Assembly: GCF_000311865.1 (NCBI RefSeq)
Contig: NZ_HE978580.1
Coordinates: forward strand, 438,673-502,672
Length of the DNA: 64,000 nucleotides
Direction: 5' to 3'
DNA from: Peptoniphilus obesi ph1
Lineage (GTDB): Bacteria; Bacillota; Clostridia; Tissierellales; Peptoniphilaceae
Made by a program: the position numbers and the translations under genes. The notes below the pieces were generated by a model. That model saw nothing but the letters and a program-made list of their open reading frames with translations, did no database searches and had not been told where the DNA came from. How positions within the stretch are numbered: position 1 is the first letter of the stretch; the number at the start of each line of letters is the position of its first letter. This document shows, piece after piece, positions 29,023-38,054 of this stretch.

Positions 29023-29447
29023 TATTTTGCACCAGCAAGAGCATTATCACAAGCTTCTATAAATTGCTTGTAAGTTTCTGTTGCCCCTGAAATAGCATCC
29101 ACTCCTTCAGGACTTCCTTTTTCCACTAATATATCTGGGTATGACTTTGCAAGATTTATAGCTTGTTGGGCAATCTTATATAGTCCTTCATTTTGACTTT
29201 GTCCATAAGATTCATCCTTTTCTTTTCCATCTCCATCAATGTTTTGCATTGTACAAGATTCAATCTTGCTATCTTTAACGGTTATATCAACCTTTACAAG
29301 TCCTCCTCTTTCATCCTTGGCAGATTCTCCTTGATATGTGCCGTCCTTATAGCTTACACTTATGGCTTCTTCTTTTTTATCTCCTCCACAAGCAACTAGG
29401 ACAATCCCCAAAGAAAAAATTATTAATACATTTAAAATTTTTCTCAT
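29022..29447 (-). CDS. FMN-binding domain lipoprotein
   Basis: 141 residues. Signal peptide with lipobox LVACGG (Cys near residue 20), then one FMN-binding domain. The motif GVDAISGATETYKQF near residue 115 has the Ser-Gly-Ala-Thr of the site where FMN is covalently attached to Thr by ApbE in related proteins. It would sit on the outer face of the membrane. In an iron operon it could pass electrons to ferric iron before uptake; that is inferred. Start overlaps the ATPase gene by 4 bases (ATGA). Confidence 0.9.
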   Translation of the reverse strand: MRKILNVLIIFSLGIVLVACGGDKKEEAISVSYKDGTYQGESAKDERGGLVKVDITVKDSKIESCTMQNIDGDGKEKDESYGQSQNEGLYKIAQQAINLAKSYPDILVEKGSPEGVDAISGATETYKQFIEACDNALAGAK

Positions 29448-30163
29448 ATAAACTCCTTAAGCTTTTCATCTTTTTTTACAGAATCAAGAACTGGTCTTTT
29501 TCTTTTCATTTTTTCTTCTTTTGTAATTTTACCATGTTCAAGAGTTATCATTCTTTCAGATTCTTCACCGACTTCAGGGTCGTGAGTTACAACAATAATT
29601 GTTGATCCTGCATTGTGAAGTTTTTCAAATATGTCAAGAACTATATATTCATTCTTTTCATCCAAATTTCCTGTAGGTTCATCGGCTAAAAGTATTGTAG
29701 GATGATTAATAAGAGCTCTAGCAATGCATACTCTTTGTTGTTCCCCACCTGATAATTGGTTAGGTAAGTGCTTGGCTCTTTCAGCAAGACCTACTGCAGC
29801 CAAAGCTTCCATTGCTTCTTGTGCATCTGGCATAGAATGATAATATTGTGACATCATTACATTTTCCAAAGCACTTAAATAATTAACTAAATGAAATTGT
29901 TGGAAAATAAGTCCTATCTTATCCCTTCTAATAACTGTTAATTCCTTAGGTGATTTTTTTGCTATATCTTCACCATCCAAAATAACTTCGCCAAATGAAG
30001 GTTTATCCATGGCACCAATAATATTCATCATTGTTGTTTTACCAGAACCTGATGGACCCATTATAGAAATCCATTCGCCCTTTTCTACACTTAAATTGAT
30101 TTTGTCAAGGGCTTTAAGTTCACCATAAATTTTTGAAACATCTACAAGTTTTAATATATCCAT
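29444..30163 (-). CDS. ABC transporter ATPase (LolD/MacB type), second of the iron operon
   Basis: 239 residues. Walker A GPSGSGKTT near residue 37, Q-loop IFQQFHLV, signature LSGGEQQR near 140, Walker B LLADEPTGNLD near 162, H-loop VTHDPEV. It lies immediately after two FtsX-like permease genes, so it most likely forms one transporter with them. In Campylobacter jejuni the P19 locus has the same arrangement of two permeases followed by an ATPase (Cj1661-Cj1663). Confidence 0.93.
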   Translation of the reverse strand: MDILKLVDVSKIYGELKALDKINLSVEKGEWISIMGPSGSGKTTMMNIIGAMDKPSFGEVILDGEDIAKKSPKELTVIRRDKIGLIFQQFHLVNYLSALENVMMSQYYHSMPDAQEAMEALAAVGLAERAKHLPNQLSGGEQQRVCIARALINHPTILLADEPTGNLDEKNEYIVLDIFEKLHNAGSTIIVVTHDPEVGEESERMITLEHGKITKEEKMKRKRPVLDSVKKDEKLKEFI

Positions 30164-30174
30164 AAAATTCCTTT

Positions 30175-31323
30175 CTATTCTCCACGAAGCACTAAAGCTG
30201 GATCAATATCAACAGTTTTAGATACCGGTATTAAAGATGCAACTATAGTTATTACTATACAGACAATAATTGTCATAGGTACTAAAAGAGGCAAGAAGCT
30301 TACCTTTCTAGCAAATACCGAAATACTTACTCTATTGGCAAATATATATCCTAATGCAACACCTAAAAGTCCACCAAAAACCCCCAAAAATGCTCCTTCA
30401 CCTAAAAAGTCAACTATTACTGACGAATTTGTGGCGCCCAAAGCTTTCTTAAGACCTATTTCTTTACGCCTTTCAGTTACAACTGCCATCATTGTTGTGG
30501 ATACACATATCATCATTATGAATAATACTATTATTGTTACAATGAAGACAAGAGCTTGTAATTTATTCAAAACTATATCTTGTGAGGCGGTAACTCTTTT
30601 TACCATTTGTGGAGTTAGAGATGCATCCTTTTGTGAAATATTTGATACTATTTTTGAAAGTTCATTTTGTTCAGCTTCTATTGAATATTCTACGACATCA
30701 AAATTTTTATCTTTAACAAGCTGTGAAATATCATCAATACTCATAAAAATTAGGTCTTCTTCTTTACCACCTGTTGTTACAACTCCTGAAACAACAAAAT
30801 TAGTATCTATAGAACCTTCTCCATTAACTTTGGGAGTATTTATAATAATTTTATCTCCCTCTTTTAATTCCAAAGCCTTTGAAACTTCATTGCCTATTAA
30901 AACTTCTCTAGCTTTTTCAGGCCATGAACCATCAATAAGCCAGTATGGAGAATTTTCTTTCGCTCCCTTTAAATCTGTACCTGCAAGCATATAAGGTTGT
31001 TCATTAATTTTTGCATTTGTATAAATATAGGGTGCCTGACCGACAAGCTTTCCTGATGGAATTAACGATTTAATTTCATCTAACTGTTCATTGGTAATTT
31101 TTTTATCAGGGTTAGTGGGAATTACCAACATGTTTGCACCATAAGACCTAAATTCCTTACCCATTTGTCTAGGAATATCATAGTAAATAGTAACAAGCCC
31201 TGAAAGAATTGTTGCTCCCATAGCTATAGCAAGTAGTGCTGTTAACATTCTTGCACGTCTTCTTGCCAAGGAAGTCATTATCATTTTTAAATAAAATTTA
31301 TTTTTACTTTGTTTACCTTCCAT
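30175..31323 (-). CDS. FtsX-like ABC permease of the P19/FTR1 iron system (second)
   Basis: 382 residues. N-terminal membrane segment, outer domain (about 50-255) and three C-terminal segments with the cytoplasmic TERRKEIGLKKALGATNSSV. Corresponds by order to Cj1662 of the Campylobacter P19 locus. Overlaps the preceding permease gene by 11 bases, so coupled translation and a heterodimeric permease are likely. Confidence 0.9.
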   Translation of the reverse strand: MEGKQSKNKFYLKMIMTSLARRRARMLTALLAIAMGATILSGLVTIYYDIPRQMGKEFRSYGANMLVIPTNPDKKITNEQLDEIKSLIPSGKLVGQAPYIYTNAKINEQPYMLAGTDLKGAKENSPYWLIDGSWPEKAREVLIGNEVSKALELKEGDKIIINTPKVNGEGSIDTNFVVSGVVTTGGKEEDLIFMSIDDISQLVKDKNFDVVEYSIEAEQNELSKIVSNISQKDASLTPQMVKRVTASQDIVLNKLQALVFIVTIIVLFIMMICVSTTMMAVVTERRKEIGLKKALGATNSSVIVDFLGEGAFLGVFGGLLGVALGYIFANRVSISVFARKVSFLPLLVPMTIIVCIVITIVASLIPVSKTVDIDPALVLRGE

Positions 31324-32596
31324 GTAGTACCTCCGTTGGATTTAAATTCAAGAGGTATCTTATAGCTGGTATTGAACCCAATATTGTAACAAGAATAATA
31401 AGGATTGCTACAATGGGAACTACCATAGCTGTTGGAGCTATTGCTGAGCCGAAAACTGTTAGACCAATAATCTGAGTAAGTAGCAGACCAACTCCGTAAC
31501 CTATAACTGTTCCAAATATCGCTGTCAAAATTATTTCCACCAGAATTATACCAATTATTCTTCCATTTGACGCTCCTATAGCTTTTTGAAGTCCAATTTC
31601 ATTTGATCTTTCCATTACAGATGCTGTAATAAGATTAGAAATACCAAGTCCTGAACCAATCAAAGTTAATACTGTAATTAAAACCATAAGAAGAGTAGTC
31701 TTATTTAAAATATCTCCTTCACTTTCTGCAACTTGACGAATTGGCTTAGCTACAGAATCAGTCATTACTTCTGTTATTTGATAACAAATAGCAGAAACAT
31801 AAGCTGTACAATACCATACTTCCCATTCCTTAATAGTTAAAGATAGTGGGTTTTTGGCAGCCTTTCTTGCTAAGTCATTGTCTGGTGTAGTAAGAGCTGA
31901 TACTTCAACTTTATTTACAACTCCAGTAACTCCAGCAAATTCTTGTGCTGTTTTTAAAGTAGAATATATAAATGCATCTTCATCAGAACCTGATGAGAAA
32001 ATACCCTTAATTTTTAATTTTTTGTCTAAATTATTACTTTTTAGTTGGATTTCATCACCAACTTTAAATCCATTTCTATCTGCAAAAATCTTTCCAAGCA
32101 TAACTGAATCGCTATCATTTTCTGATAGCCACTCGCCTTGAACTTCCCACCAATTTTTAAGTCTAATCATACCAGTTTCAACTGATTCTCCAGTAGGCAA
32201 ATCCATATGATTATTAAACCATGTTCCTACCATCTTAGTATGTTTAGAATCATTATTACAAGAAACCCAAGTGTTAAGATATGGCGTATAGTCTACAATA
32301 TTGTAAGCCCAAAAAATAGTTTTAATATTAGGAAGTTCTGATTCCTTTAAATATTTTTGAACCTGCCCCTCTTTTTCTTGCATGCCATACAAATCATCAA
32401 GAAGGGAAGCTTCCTTAGGCAATACGTTAATATTTGCTCCATACGTCTTTAATTCTTGATTAACTTTATCTCCAACACCGAGCATAGTATTTAACATTGA
32501 AGTGGCAAGAGAAGCTCCAAGGGCAACTGTAAATGCAATAAGAGCCATCTTTCCTTTTTGTCTAAAAAGTGCTCCTTTAACTATTCTCCAAAACAT
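31313..32596 (-). CDS. FtsX-like ABC permease of the P19/FTR1 iron system (first)
   Basis: 427 residues with the same MacB-like topology; the cytoplasmic loop reads MERSNEIGLQKAIGASNGRI. The outer domain is large and includes several aromatic residues (KTIFWAYNIVDYTPYL). It follows the DUF2318 gene by 8 bases and corresponds by order to Cj1661. Together with the next permease and ATPase it forms a presumed ABC complex helping iron uptake; its substrate is not known. Confidence 0.9.
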   Translation of the reverse strand: MFWRIVKGALFRQKGKMALIAFTVALGASLATSMLNTMLGVGDKVNQELKTYGANINVLPKEASLLDDLYGMQEKEGQVQKYLKESELPNIKTIFWAYNIVDYTPYLNTWVSCNNDSKHTKMVGTWFNNHMDLPTGESVETGMIRLKNWWEVQGEWLSENDSDSVMLGKIFADRNGFKVGDEIQLKSNNLDKKLKIKGIFSSGSDEDAFIYSTLKTAQEFAGVTGVVNKVEVSALTTPDNDLARKAAKNPLSLTIKEWEVWYCTAYVSAICYQITEVMTDSVAKPIRQVAESEGDILNKTTLLMVLITVLTLIGSGLGISNLITASVMERSNEIGLQKAIGASNGRIIGIILVEIILTAIFGTVIGYGVGLLLTQIIGLTVFGSAIAPTAMVVPIVAILIILVTILGSIPAIRYLLNLNPTEVLHGR

Positions 32597-32604
32597 AAGC
32601 CCTC

Positions 32605-33828
32605 CTACTTAAATACATAAGACAATGCGTCAAGATCTTTTGGCTCAATCTTTATCTTTTTATCATGGACAATGTATGGAAAAGGTATTGGGTTACATCC
32701 ACCCTTAAAACCTATTGTACCTCTATTCATTACAACGTCACACAGCTTACAAATAACATCATCGCCTCTTTCAAAATATCCAGATGGACCACATATCTCG
32801 CAGGCATCAAGTACAACTCCATAGGAACCTTCTGATTTTTTAATACAGAAAAATCTCAATTCTACACCATCTTTTGCCTTATACAAATATCTGTGCAAAT
32901 GCATATCCTCTAAGCTACTTAAAGGAATAACAATCATTCCATTTTCAGTTTGATAATCTTCAGGTGGTGAAAGGGCCTGTTCCTTATTAGCATATGCCTT
33001 TCCAACCGTTAGTGAAAAAGTATTAATAAATAAAACGACAAGGAAAAAAATTGCCCAACGTCTTTTATTCTTCATTCTATATTTTATTTTTCTTAACTGA
33101 GCCTTATTGCTATAATCTTCATCAACTTTAATATTTTGCTTATATAAAATTACTGGAATAGCTATCATAATTAACATTGTTACAAATAAAAACACATTTT
33201 CATGATTAGCTATAAATGCAATAACTCTAAAAAAGTTAACATTCCTAGGAATAATCCCTTTAGAATAAAATCTTTGAACTATGATATTAAATTGGCTGAT
33301 ACCCGAGCATATCAAGCTAAAAAAAACTACAATCTTTAAGTTTTTACCTTCAAGTTTGACTGAAGACTTGTATATGGCAAGCCCTGATAAAATCATCATT
33401 ATTATTCCAAAAACAAAGCCTAAAATCCTAAAAAGCACAATTGTTGAAACAGCACTTTCTCCATAATATACAAATTTGTTTGATTGGTTAAATACATATG
33501 GTAAATAATAAAAACAAATTCCTACAAGATAAACAACAACCGATGCTGAAATGAAATTATCATAAATTTTAGCATTTATCTTATCTTCAAATATCATAAA
33601 AATTAATATTAAAAATACCGAGATAACTATGGGTACCATAGACAAGAAATTCAATTCTGTTCTATTAATAAAATTAGGTATATTTCTTATAATTATTGAA
33701 ACAATTGCTGCAATTATCCCTAAAACTAAAGAAATTATAACAACATACTTTTTATATTTACTTTCTTTAGTTGTATAATAGGCAAGCATTAAAGAAATCA
33801 TTAGAGAAAAGGCTATTCCTGCCTCCAT
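32605..33828 (-). CDS. DUF2318 membrane protein with Cys-rich C-terminal domain
   Basis: 407 residues. Eight or so hydrophobic segments fill residues 1-290. The C-terminal domain (about 300-407) is outside the membrane and holds a Cys set typical of DUF2318: DACEICGPSGYF, VICKLCDVVMN and GGCNPIPFPY, five to six cysteines that could bind Fe-S, haem-free iron or form disulfides. DUF2318 proteins accompany P19 and FTR1 (Cj1660 in Campylobacter). It is a candidate ferric reductase partner. Separated from the P19 gene by a hairpin-bearing 95-base gap. Confidence 0.9.
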   Translation of the reverse strand: MEAGIAFSLMISLMLAYYTTKESKYKKYVVIISLVLGIIAAIVSIIIRNIPNFINRTELNFLSMVPIVISVFLILIFMIFEDKINAKIYDNFISASVVVYLVGICFYYLPYVFNQSNKFVYYGESAVSTIVLFRILGFVFGIIMMILSGLAIYKSSVKLEGKNLKIVVFFSLICSGISQFNIIVQRFYSKGIIPRNVNFFRVIAFIANHENVFLFVTMLIMIAIPVILYKQNIKVDEDYSNKAQLRKIKYRMKNKRRWAIFFLVVLFINTFSLTVGKAYANKEQALSPPEDYQTENGMIVIPLSSLEDMHLHRYLYKAKDGVELRFFCIKKSEGSYGVVLDACEICGPSGYFERGDDVICKLCDVVMNRGTIGFKGGCNPIPFPYIVHDKKIKIEPKDLDALSYVFK

Positions 33829-33874
33829 AACTTTAATAAAAATTTTTAAAATAATTTCACCCCCATAAAGGTAT

Positions 33875-33900
33875 ATAAGGGGAACGTGAATTCCCCTTAT
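33875..33900 (-). repeat. Perfect intercistronic hairpin between P19 and DUF2318 genes
   Basis: ATAAGGGGAA and TTCCCCTTAT form a perfect 10-bp stem with a six-base loop. No T-run follows on the minus strand, so it is not a standard terminator. A processing or mRNA-stability site that raises P19 levels over downstream genes is plausible. Confidence 0.7.
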
Positions 33901-33923
33901 AAATATTAAAAATTTTCAAAACT

Positions 33924-34589
33924 TTACCATTGTGGTCCGTTCCATTCAAAGTCATTCCATTCTGCAACAAGTGGTTCTGTCCAGAATCTACCTGTTACAC
34001 CAGTTTCTTTATCTACGTGTAGTAAGTAGTCATTACCTGGTGCAGTAACTTCAAATTTTACATTATAAACGCCAACACCTTCGTCAAATTTAACATTTGC
34101 ACCATAGTGTGGACCATCAGATGCGTTCATTGGCATGAATGCAACTTCTTGAACATGGTCTGAACCTTGCTTTTGTAAATAAGCTTTTACTTGTAACCAT
34201 GGAACGAAGTCACCAACACCATAACCTAATGTAGCACCTTCTTGTGATGCTGTAATATCAGCTTCAATATGGCAATCAGCTTCTTCTTTAGGAATTGAGT
34301 TTCCTGCTGGTTCCATATCAACTGGTTGGAAATATACACCTGAGATTACTAAAGGTCCTTCAGTATGATCATCACCAATTGGAAATTCTTCAAATCCTGC
34401 ATCTTCTCCTGGAGCTGCAGCTTTTGCATCTCCCATTTCTTTTTTGTTTTCTTCAGCTGGTGCTTTTTCTTCAGTAGAAGTATTAGCTGTATTATTAGCA
34501 TTTGTATCTTCTTTTTTACCACAAGCTGTAAACATTAATGCACACACAAGCGTCATAACAATAAGAAATAAATTTTTCTTTTTAAACAT
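33924..34589 (-). CDS. P19/Tp34-family iron-transport lipoprotein
   Basis: 221 residues. Lipobox MFTACG (Cys near 23), a Glu/Ala/Asn-rich linker to about residue 65, then the P19 domain. Conserved metal-site residues are visible: His in ADCHIEADI, Met and His in FMPMNASDGPHYGAN and His in YLLHVDK, matching the copper/iron ligands described for Campylobacter P19 and E. coli FetP. Expected to bind iron outside the cell and hand it to FTR1. AGGAGGG before the ATG supports the start, which overlaps the FTR1 gene by 37 bases. Confidence 0.93.
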   Translation of the reverse strand: MFKKKNLFLIVMTLVCALMFTACGKKEDTNANNTANTSTEEKAPAEENKKEMGDAKAAAPGEDAGFEEFPIGDDHTEGPLVISGVYFQPVDMEPAGNSIPKEEADCHIEADITASQEGATLGYGVGDFVPWLQVKAYLQKQGSDHVQEVAFMPMNASDGPHYGANVKFDEGVGVYNVKFEVTAPGNDYLLHVDKETGVTGRFWTEPLVAEWNDFEWNGPQW

Positions 34590-35938
34590 AATACCCTCCT
34601 ATTTTTTTCTTGGCTGGCTTCAAGCTCAGCTCTAATTTTTTTGTTTCTATTATTTTGATATATAACAGAAACAATGGTTACTACTAATAGAATAATTTGT
34701 GGAATAAGGTTTTCATACCTATCGTATATTCCTATAGCTTCAGCAGACCATCCATTCATCCAAGAAACTACAGTTCTGCCAATTACATCTGCTTCTTGTA
34801 ATTCTCCTATGCCCTTTCCTAAGAAAGACAAGCAAAGTATAAACATTAGACAAGAAGTAAATGTAAAGAATGGTTTTAATGGTAGCCTTACAGAAACTTT
34901 AGCAATTAAATAATATACAATTGCAAGTATTATGGCAGCAACTAAAAGTCCAATCCACATATGCATTGGGTTTTCAGAAATGCTTGTTCTCATACCTTGG
35001 AAGAACAAAATAAGTTCTGCACCTTCTCTTGCTACTGCTAAGAATGAAGTGAAAGATAAGGCAAAATAATTACCCTTGGAAACAGATTGTTCAACTTTAT
35101 TTTTAATATATCTATTCCAAACTTCAACTTCAGATTTAGAAAGCATCCAATTAGATACATAGAATAGTACGATAACGGCAAGAAACATCGCAATTCCTTC
35201 GAATATTTCTTGTCCCATTCCAGACTCAACTTCTCCCACTGTATTGGCGATGATATTGAATACTCCAGCTAGGACCACTGAAAAAACAATACCTAGCAAG
35301 GCTCCAATATATACACCTTTTAAATAATTTCTATTATTAGTCTTTGTTAAATATGCAGCAATGGCAGCTACAACCAAAATGGCTTCAAGTCCTTCACGAA
35401 GTGTAAGTCCAAGAACTGCAAAAAATGTACCAAATCTTTTTAGCAACTCTCCCATCAATTGACCTGTTGAAAGGCTATTTGCATCCTCTTGGCTTTGACC
35501 GCTGGATTTAGAATCTCCAGAGGTTCCATCAAGAGTATGTGCATCTTCATGAAGATAAGTTATAAGTGCATCAATTTCATCTTTAACTTCTTTTGGGTCT
35601 GCATCTTCTTTGATAGAATTTTTTGCTTTGTAAAATTGATGTTCAACCATTGAACCTCTTTGTCCTGAAATTGCAGACATCGTTGTTTTTTCAAATCCAA
35701 TTTTTTCATAGAATTTAAAGTAAGCTACGTTAATTGCATCTGTGGCTGCTTTTTTAGCATCCTTATCTCCAGGCTTGTAAACCTCCACAGCTTTTTCTAA
35801 ATGTTCTGACATAGCATCAGCGACTTCAACCCAATTAGCATACTTAGTTTCTGCTGCAAAAGCAGGCGTAAAAGTGAGGCTAATCATGATTACCATCATT
35901 GCAAAAAAAACGCTAGTCCTTTTCTTTAATAAATTCAT
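34553..35938 (-). CDS. FTR1-family iron permease
   Basis: 461 residues. Signal sequence, an outer helical domain (about 28-165), then seven membrane segments. Both REGLE-type motifs are present: TLREGLEAILVV near residue 185 and VAREGAELILFF near 305, which carry iron across the membrane. It follows the first ATPase by two bases and precedes the P19 gene. Related to FetM/Cj1658 and EfeU. The N-terminal domain may contribute extra iron binding. Confidence 0.95.
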   Translation of the reverse strand: MNLLKKRTSVFFAMMVIMISLTFTPAFAAETKYANWVEVADAMSEHLEKAVEVYKPGDKDAKKAATDAINVAYFKFYEKIGFEKTTMSAISGQRGSMVEHQFYKAKNSIKEDADPKEVKDEIDALITYLHEDAHTLDGTSGDSKSSGQSQEDANSLSTGQLMGELLKRFGTFFAVLGLTLREGLEAILVVAAIAAYLTKTNNRNYLKGVYIGALLGIVFSVVLAGVFNIIANTVGEVESGMGQEIFEGIAMFLAVIVLFYVSNWMLSKSEVEVWNRYIKNKVEQSVSKGNYFALSFTSFLAVAREGAELILFFQGMRTSISENPMHMWIGLLVAAIILAIVYYLIAKVSVRLPLKPFFTFTSCLMFILCLSFLGKGIGELQEADVIGRTVVSWMNGWSAEAIGIYDRYENLIPQIILLVVTIVSVIYQNNRNKKIRAELEASQEKNRRVLCLKRKIYFLLL

Positions 35939-35940
35939 CT

Positions 35941-36618
35941 CTATCCCCCTTTCTTTATTAAACTTCCATCTTCCATTTGGTAAAGTGTATTACCGTATTT
36001 TAGAATATCAAGCTCATGAGTAACTATTATAAGTGCAGTACCTTTAGAATTTATTTTTTTTAATAAATCCATTATCTCTATAGTAGTATTTTTATCCAAA
36101 TCACTTGTAGGCTCATCTAAAATCAAAAGCTCTGGCGAATTAATCATAGATCTGGCTATCAGCACTCTTTTTAGCTCTCCTCCAGATAAATTTTTAGGAA
36201 AATCATCCTTCAGATGCAAAATTCCCATCAAATCGAGGAGCATGGCTGCTTTTTCATAAGCAGATTCATCTCTTTTAAATAGATAATAAGGAAGAGACAC
36301 ATTCTCTAAAACATTTAAATTTGGAAGTGTTCCTAGGCTTTGTGGCACAAAACCTATGATTTCATTCCTATATTTGCTAATTTCTCTATCCGAAAAATCA
36401 CTTATATTTTTGCCCTTAGCAAAAACTTTACCTTCAGTCGGTTTTAATAAACCAGACAAAAGATTTAAAAAAGTTGACTTTCCAGAACCACTCCTGCCAA
36501 TTATATTGACAAACTCCCCTTCATTCAGGGTAAAGTTTACATTTCTAACTGCAAAGAGTGTATTAGACCCTCTTTTAAAACTCTTACTTAAATTTTCAGT
36601 TTTAATTATTGATTTCAT
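35941..36618 (-). CDS. ABC transporter ATPase (LolD type), first of the iron operon
   Basis: About 225 residues. Walker A GRSGSGKST near residue 36, signature LSGGELKR near 138, Walker B LLILDEPTSDLD near 160, H-loop VTHELDI. The ATG at 36618 is chosen because it overlaps the stop of the DUF4418 gene (TAATG); a longer in-frame reading begins upstream at 36642. No permease adjoins it; the orphan permease at the far end of the operon is its likely partner. Confidence 0.92.
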   Translation of the reverse strand: MKSIIKTENLSKSFKRGSNTLFAVRNVNFTLNEGEFVNIIGRSGSGKSTFLNLLSGLLKPTEGKVFAKGKNISDFSDREISKYRNEIIGFVPQSLGTLPNLNVLENVSLPYYLFKRDESAYEKAAMLLDLMGILHLKDDFPKNLSGGELKRVLIARSMINSPELLILDEPTSDLDKNTTIEIMDLLKKINSKGTALIIVTHELDILKYGNTLYQMEDGSLIKKGG

Positions 36619-37013
36619 TATGAATGTCTTTCTTTCATGCAATAATAAATATTAACTAAAACCAATATTCCTGACAACAATGTGCAAAATGGAATGGTTT
36701 TTGCTCTGCATGCCATATCAGCTTTCATGCATCCACCAATAAGCACATGATCGTTTAGTATCTCTAAAATACCAATTGCTATATTTGAAATAGATAATCC
36801 TAAAGATATTTTTGAATCTTTAACCATAATAAAAATGATTGCTAACACTAAAATGACTGCACCAATACCCATAGTCATATTTCCCATCCAATGGCATTTC
36901 ATAAACATCCCATTTTCCATAGGGGGACAAACGGGTGTTATAAATTTTGGTGCAAGCATTAATAAAAGACCTACAATAGCAGAAACATATCCAGAAATCT
37001 TCTTTATACTCAT
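36618..37013 (-). CDS. DUF4418 family membrane protein
   Basis: 131 residues with four hydrophobic segments; DUF4418 features include APKFITPVCPPMENGMFMKC, KCHWMGNMTMG and GGCMKADMACRAK. Conserved Cys, His and Met residues suggest metal or redox involvement, but the function is unknown. First gene of the iron operon, directly coupled to the first ATPase; AAAGGA precedes its ATG. Confidence 0.88.
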   Translation of the reverse strand: MSIKKISGYVSAIVGLLLMLAPKFITPVCPPMENGMFMKCHWMGNMTMGIGAVILVLAIIFIMVKDSKISLGLSISNIAIGILEILNDHVLIGGCMKADMACRAKTIPFCTLLSGILVLVNIYYCMKERHS

Positions 37014-37123
37014 TTTAATAATCCTTTCTATTTATTTTTATTAATAACTTCGTAATATTAAAAGGTATTTATATTTTTTTGAAAATTACATTAATTAAAT
37101 GTATTTCGTTAATTAATATCAAT

Positions 37124-37138
37124 TAATAATAGTTATCA
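37124..37138 (-). promoter_or_regulatory. Candidate Fur box upstream of the iron operon
   Basis: Minus-strand TGATAACTATTATTA matches 12 of 15 positions of the 7-1-7 Fur consensus TGATAATNATTATCA and overlaps a possible -35 (TTGATA). It lies about 110 bases upstream of the DUF4418 start. Iron repression of this operon is expected from the families; the background is very AT-rich, so the match needs statistical testing. Confidence 0.45.
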
Positions 37139-37142
37139 ACTT

Positions 37143-37403
37143 ATAGTATATAGTTTTTGCAAATTTTTGCAATGATTTTTCTAAAATATATTTAATAAAA
37201 TTTAAAAACTCTTGGCAGACAAACTAAATATTCAAAATAAATAATTATCATCCTAGAGAACTGGAAGAACCCTTAACTATTATCAATTATTTATTTAATT
37301 TTTAGTAGAATAGCTAGATCAAATTATATTTATAAGTATTTAATTTATTTTAAATATAAATTTAAATAATCTTTAATAAGAAATTTTTTCTACATTTTAT
37401 TAT
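37143..37403. other. AT-rich gap upstream of iron operon
   Basis: About 260 bases with no credible gene on either strand. A second, poorer Fur-like sequence (TTGATAATAGTTA on the minus strand near 37288) is present. Nothing else was recognised. Confidence 0.5.
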
Positions 37404-37790
37404 TTATAAATTCCAATTTTCACTTATCAGCGATAAAACTAAAAAGACAGGATTGAATCCACCTTCTTTAAAACTTCCTAAGAGTTTTCCCTGTAAATTT
37501 TCATCTAACTCACGCTTATGGATTGATTCTCTTGAAATAATGACATTAACCTTGTAAGAATTTTTTATCCATGTGGATATAAATGGTTCGTGACTGATGA
37601 TAATATTTATTTTATCTTTTTCAAAATCTTCTATAAAATCTCTAATATTATAATTTAGAAGCTCATTATTTATAGCGAAATCTGTTTTTAAGATTTCTGA
37701 TAAAATCTCAGCACTCTAGCAGGTTCTTCATATCAATTGCAAAAATGCACTTCATATCCTTCTCTTAGTAATTTCTTTTACTTTTATAAA
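37404..37790 (-). pseudogene. Decayed gene of unknown function
   Basis: A stop-free minus-strand run ends at TAA 37404 and contains about 100 well-formed residues (for example IIISHEPFISTWIKNSYKV and LDENLQGKLLGSFKEGG). It begins next to an in-frame TAG near 37715. In another frame just upstream, LLREGYEVHFCN, a stop, then YEEPARVL continue the same apparent protein, so at least one frameshift and one stop have accumulated. The family was not recognised. Confidence 0.55.
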
Positions 37791-37816
37791 GGCTATAAAG
37801 GCTTGTTATGATTTTT

Positions 37817-37939
37817 TTAAAAATAAGGAATCCATAAATAAAATGTAATTAATACCAAAGAATAACCAACCACATAAAAAATGTGATAACCCATTCCAAA
37901 AACAAAAGCAACGATAACTTCTCCATAATCGTTGTCCAT
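37817..37939 (-). CDS. Candidate 40-residue membrane protein
   Basis: Start ATG at 37939, stop TAA at 37817. After MDNDYGEVI comes one long hydrophobic stretch ending LWIPYF. The ribosome site (AGAAG) is weak. It sits between the tandem terminators behind the tRNA genes and the decayed gene, so it may be a real small membrane protein or a leftover piece of the decayed locus. Confidence 0.35.
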   Translation of the reverse strand: MDNDYGEVIVAFVFGMGYHIFYVVGYSLVLITFYLWIPYF

Positions 37940-37972
37940 ATTTAATTCTTCTTTTTATAGAAGGCTTGAAAC

Positions 37973-38010
37973 AAAAAAATAAGGGCTCAAACCTTAGAAG
38001 GTTTAAGCCC
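37973..38010 (-). terminator. Second terminator behind the tRNA cluster
   Basis: Minus-strand GGGCTTAAACCTT / AAGGTTTGAGCCC (one mismatch) followed by TTATTTTTTT. It backs up the terminator at 38055-38084. Confidence 0.75.
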
Positions 38011-38054
38011 AAAAAATACTCACTAATAATCGCACAAATACTGCATTCCCCAAT

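Noticed and set aside
30335-30994. 219-codon plus-strand reading opposite the second FtsX-like permease
   Set aside because: Long but antisense to a conserved permease, with no ribosome site and a biased composition.
37806-38012. 68-codon minus-strand reading near the tRNA genes
   Set aside because: It crosses the tandem terminator hairpin; the 40-codon reading in another frame is more protein-like.
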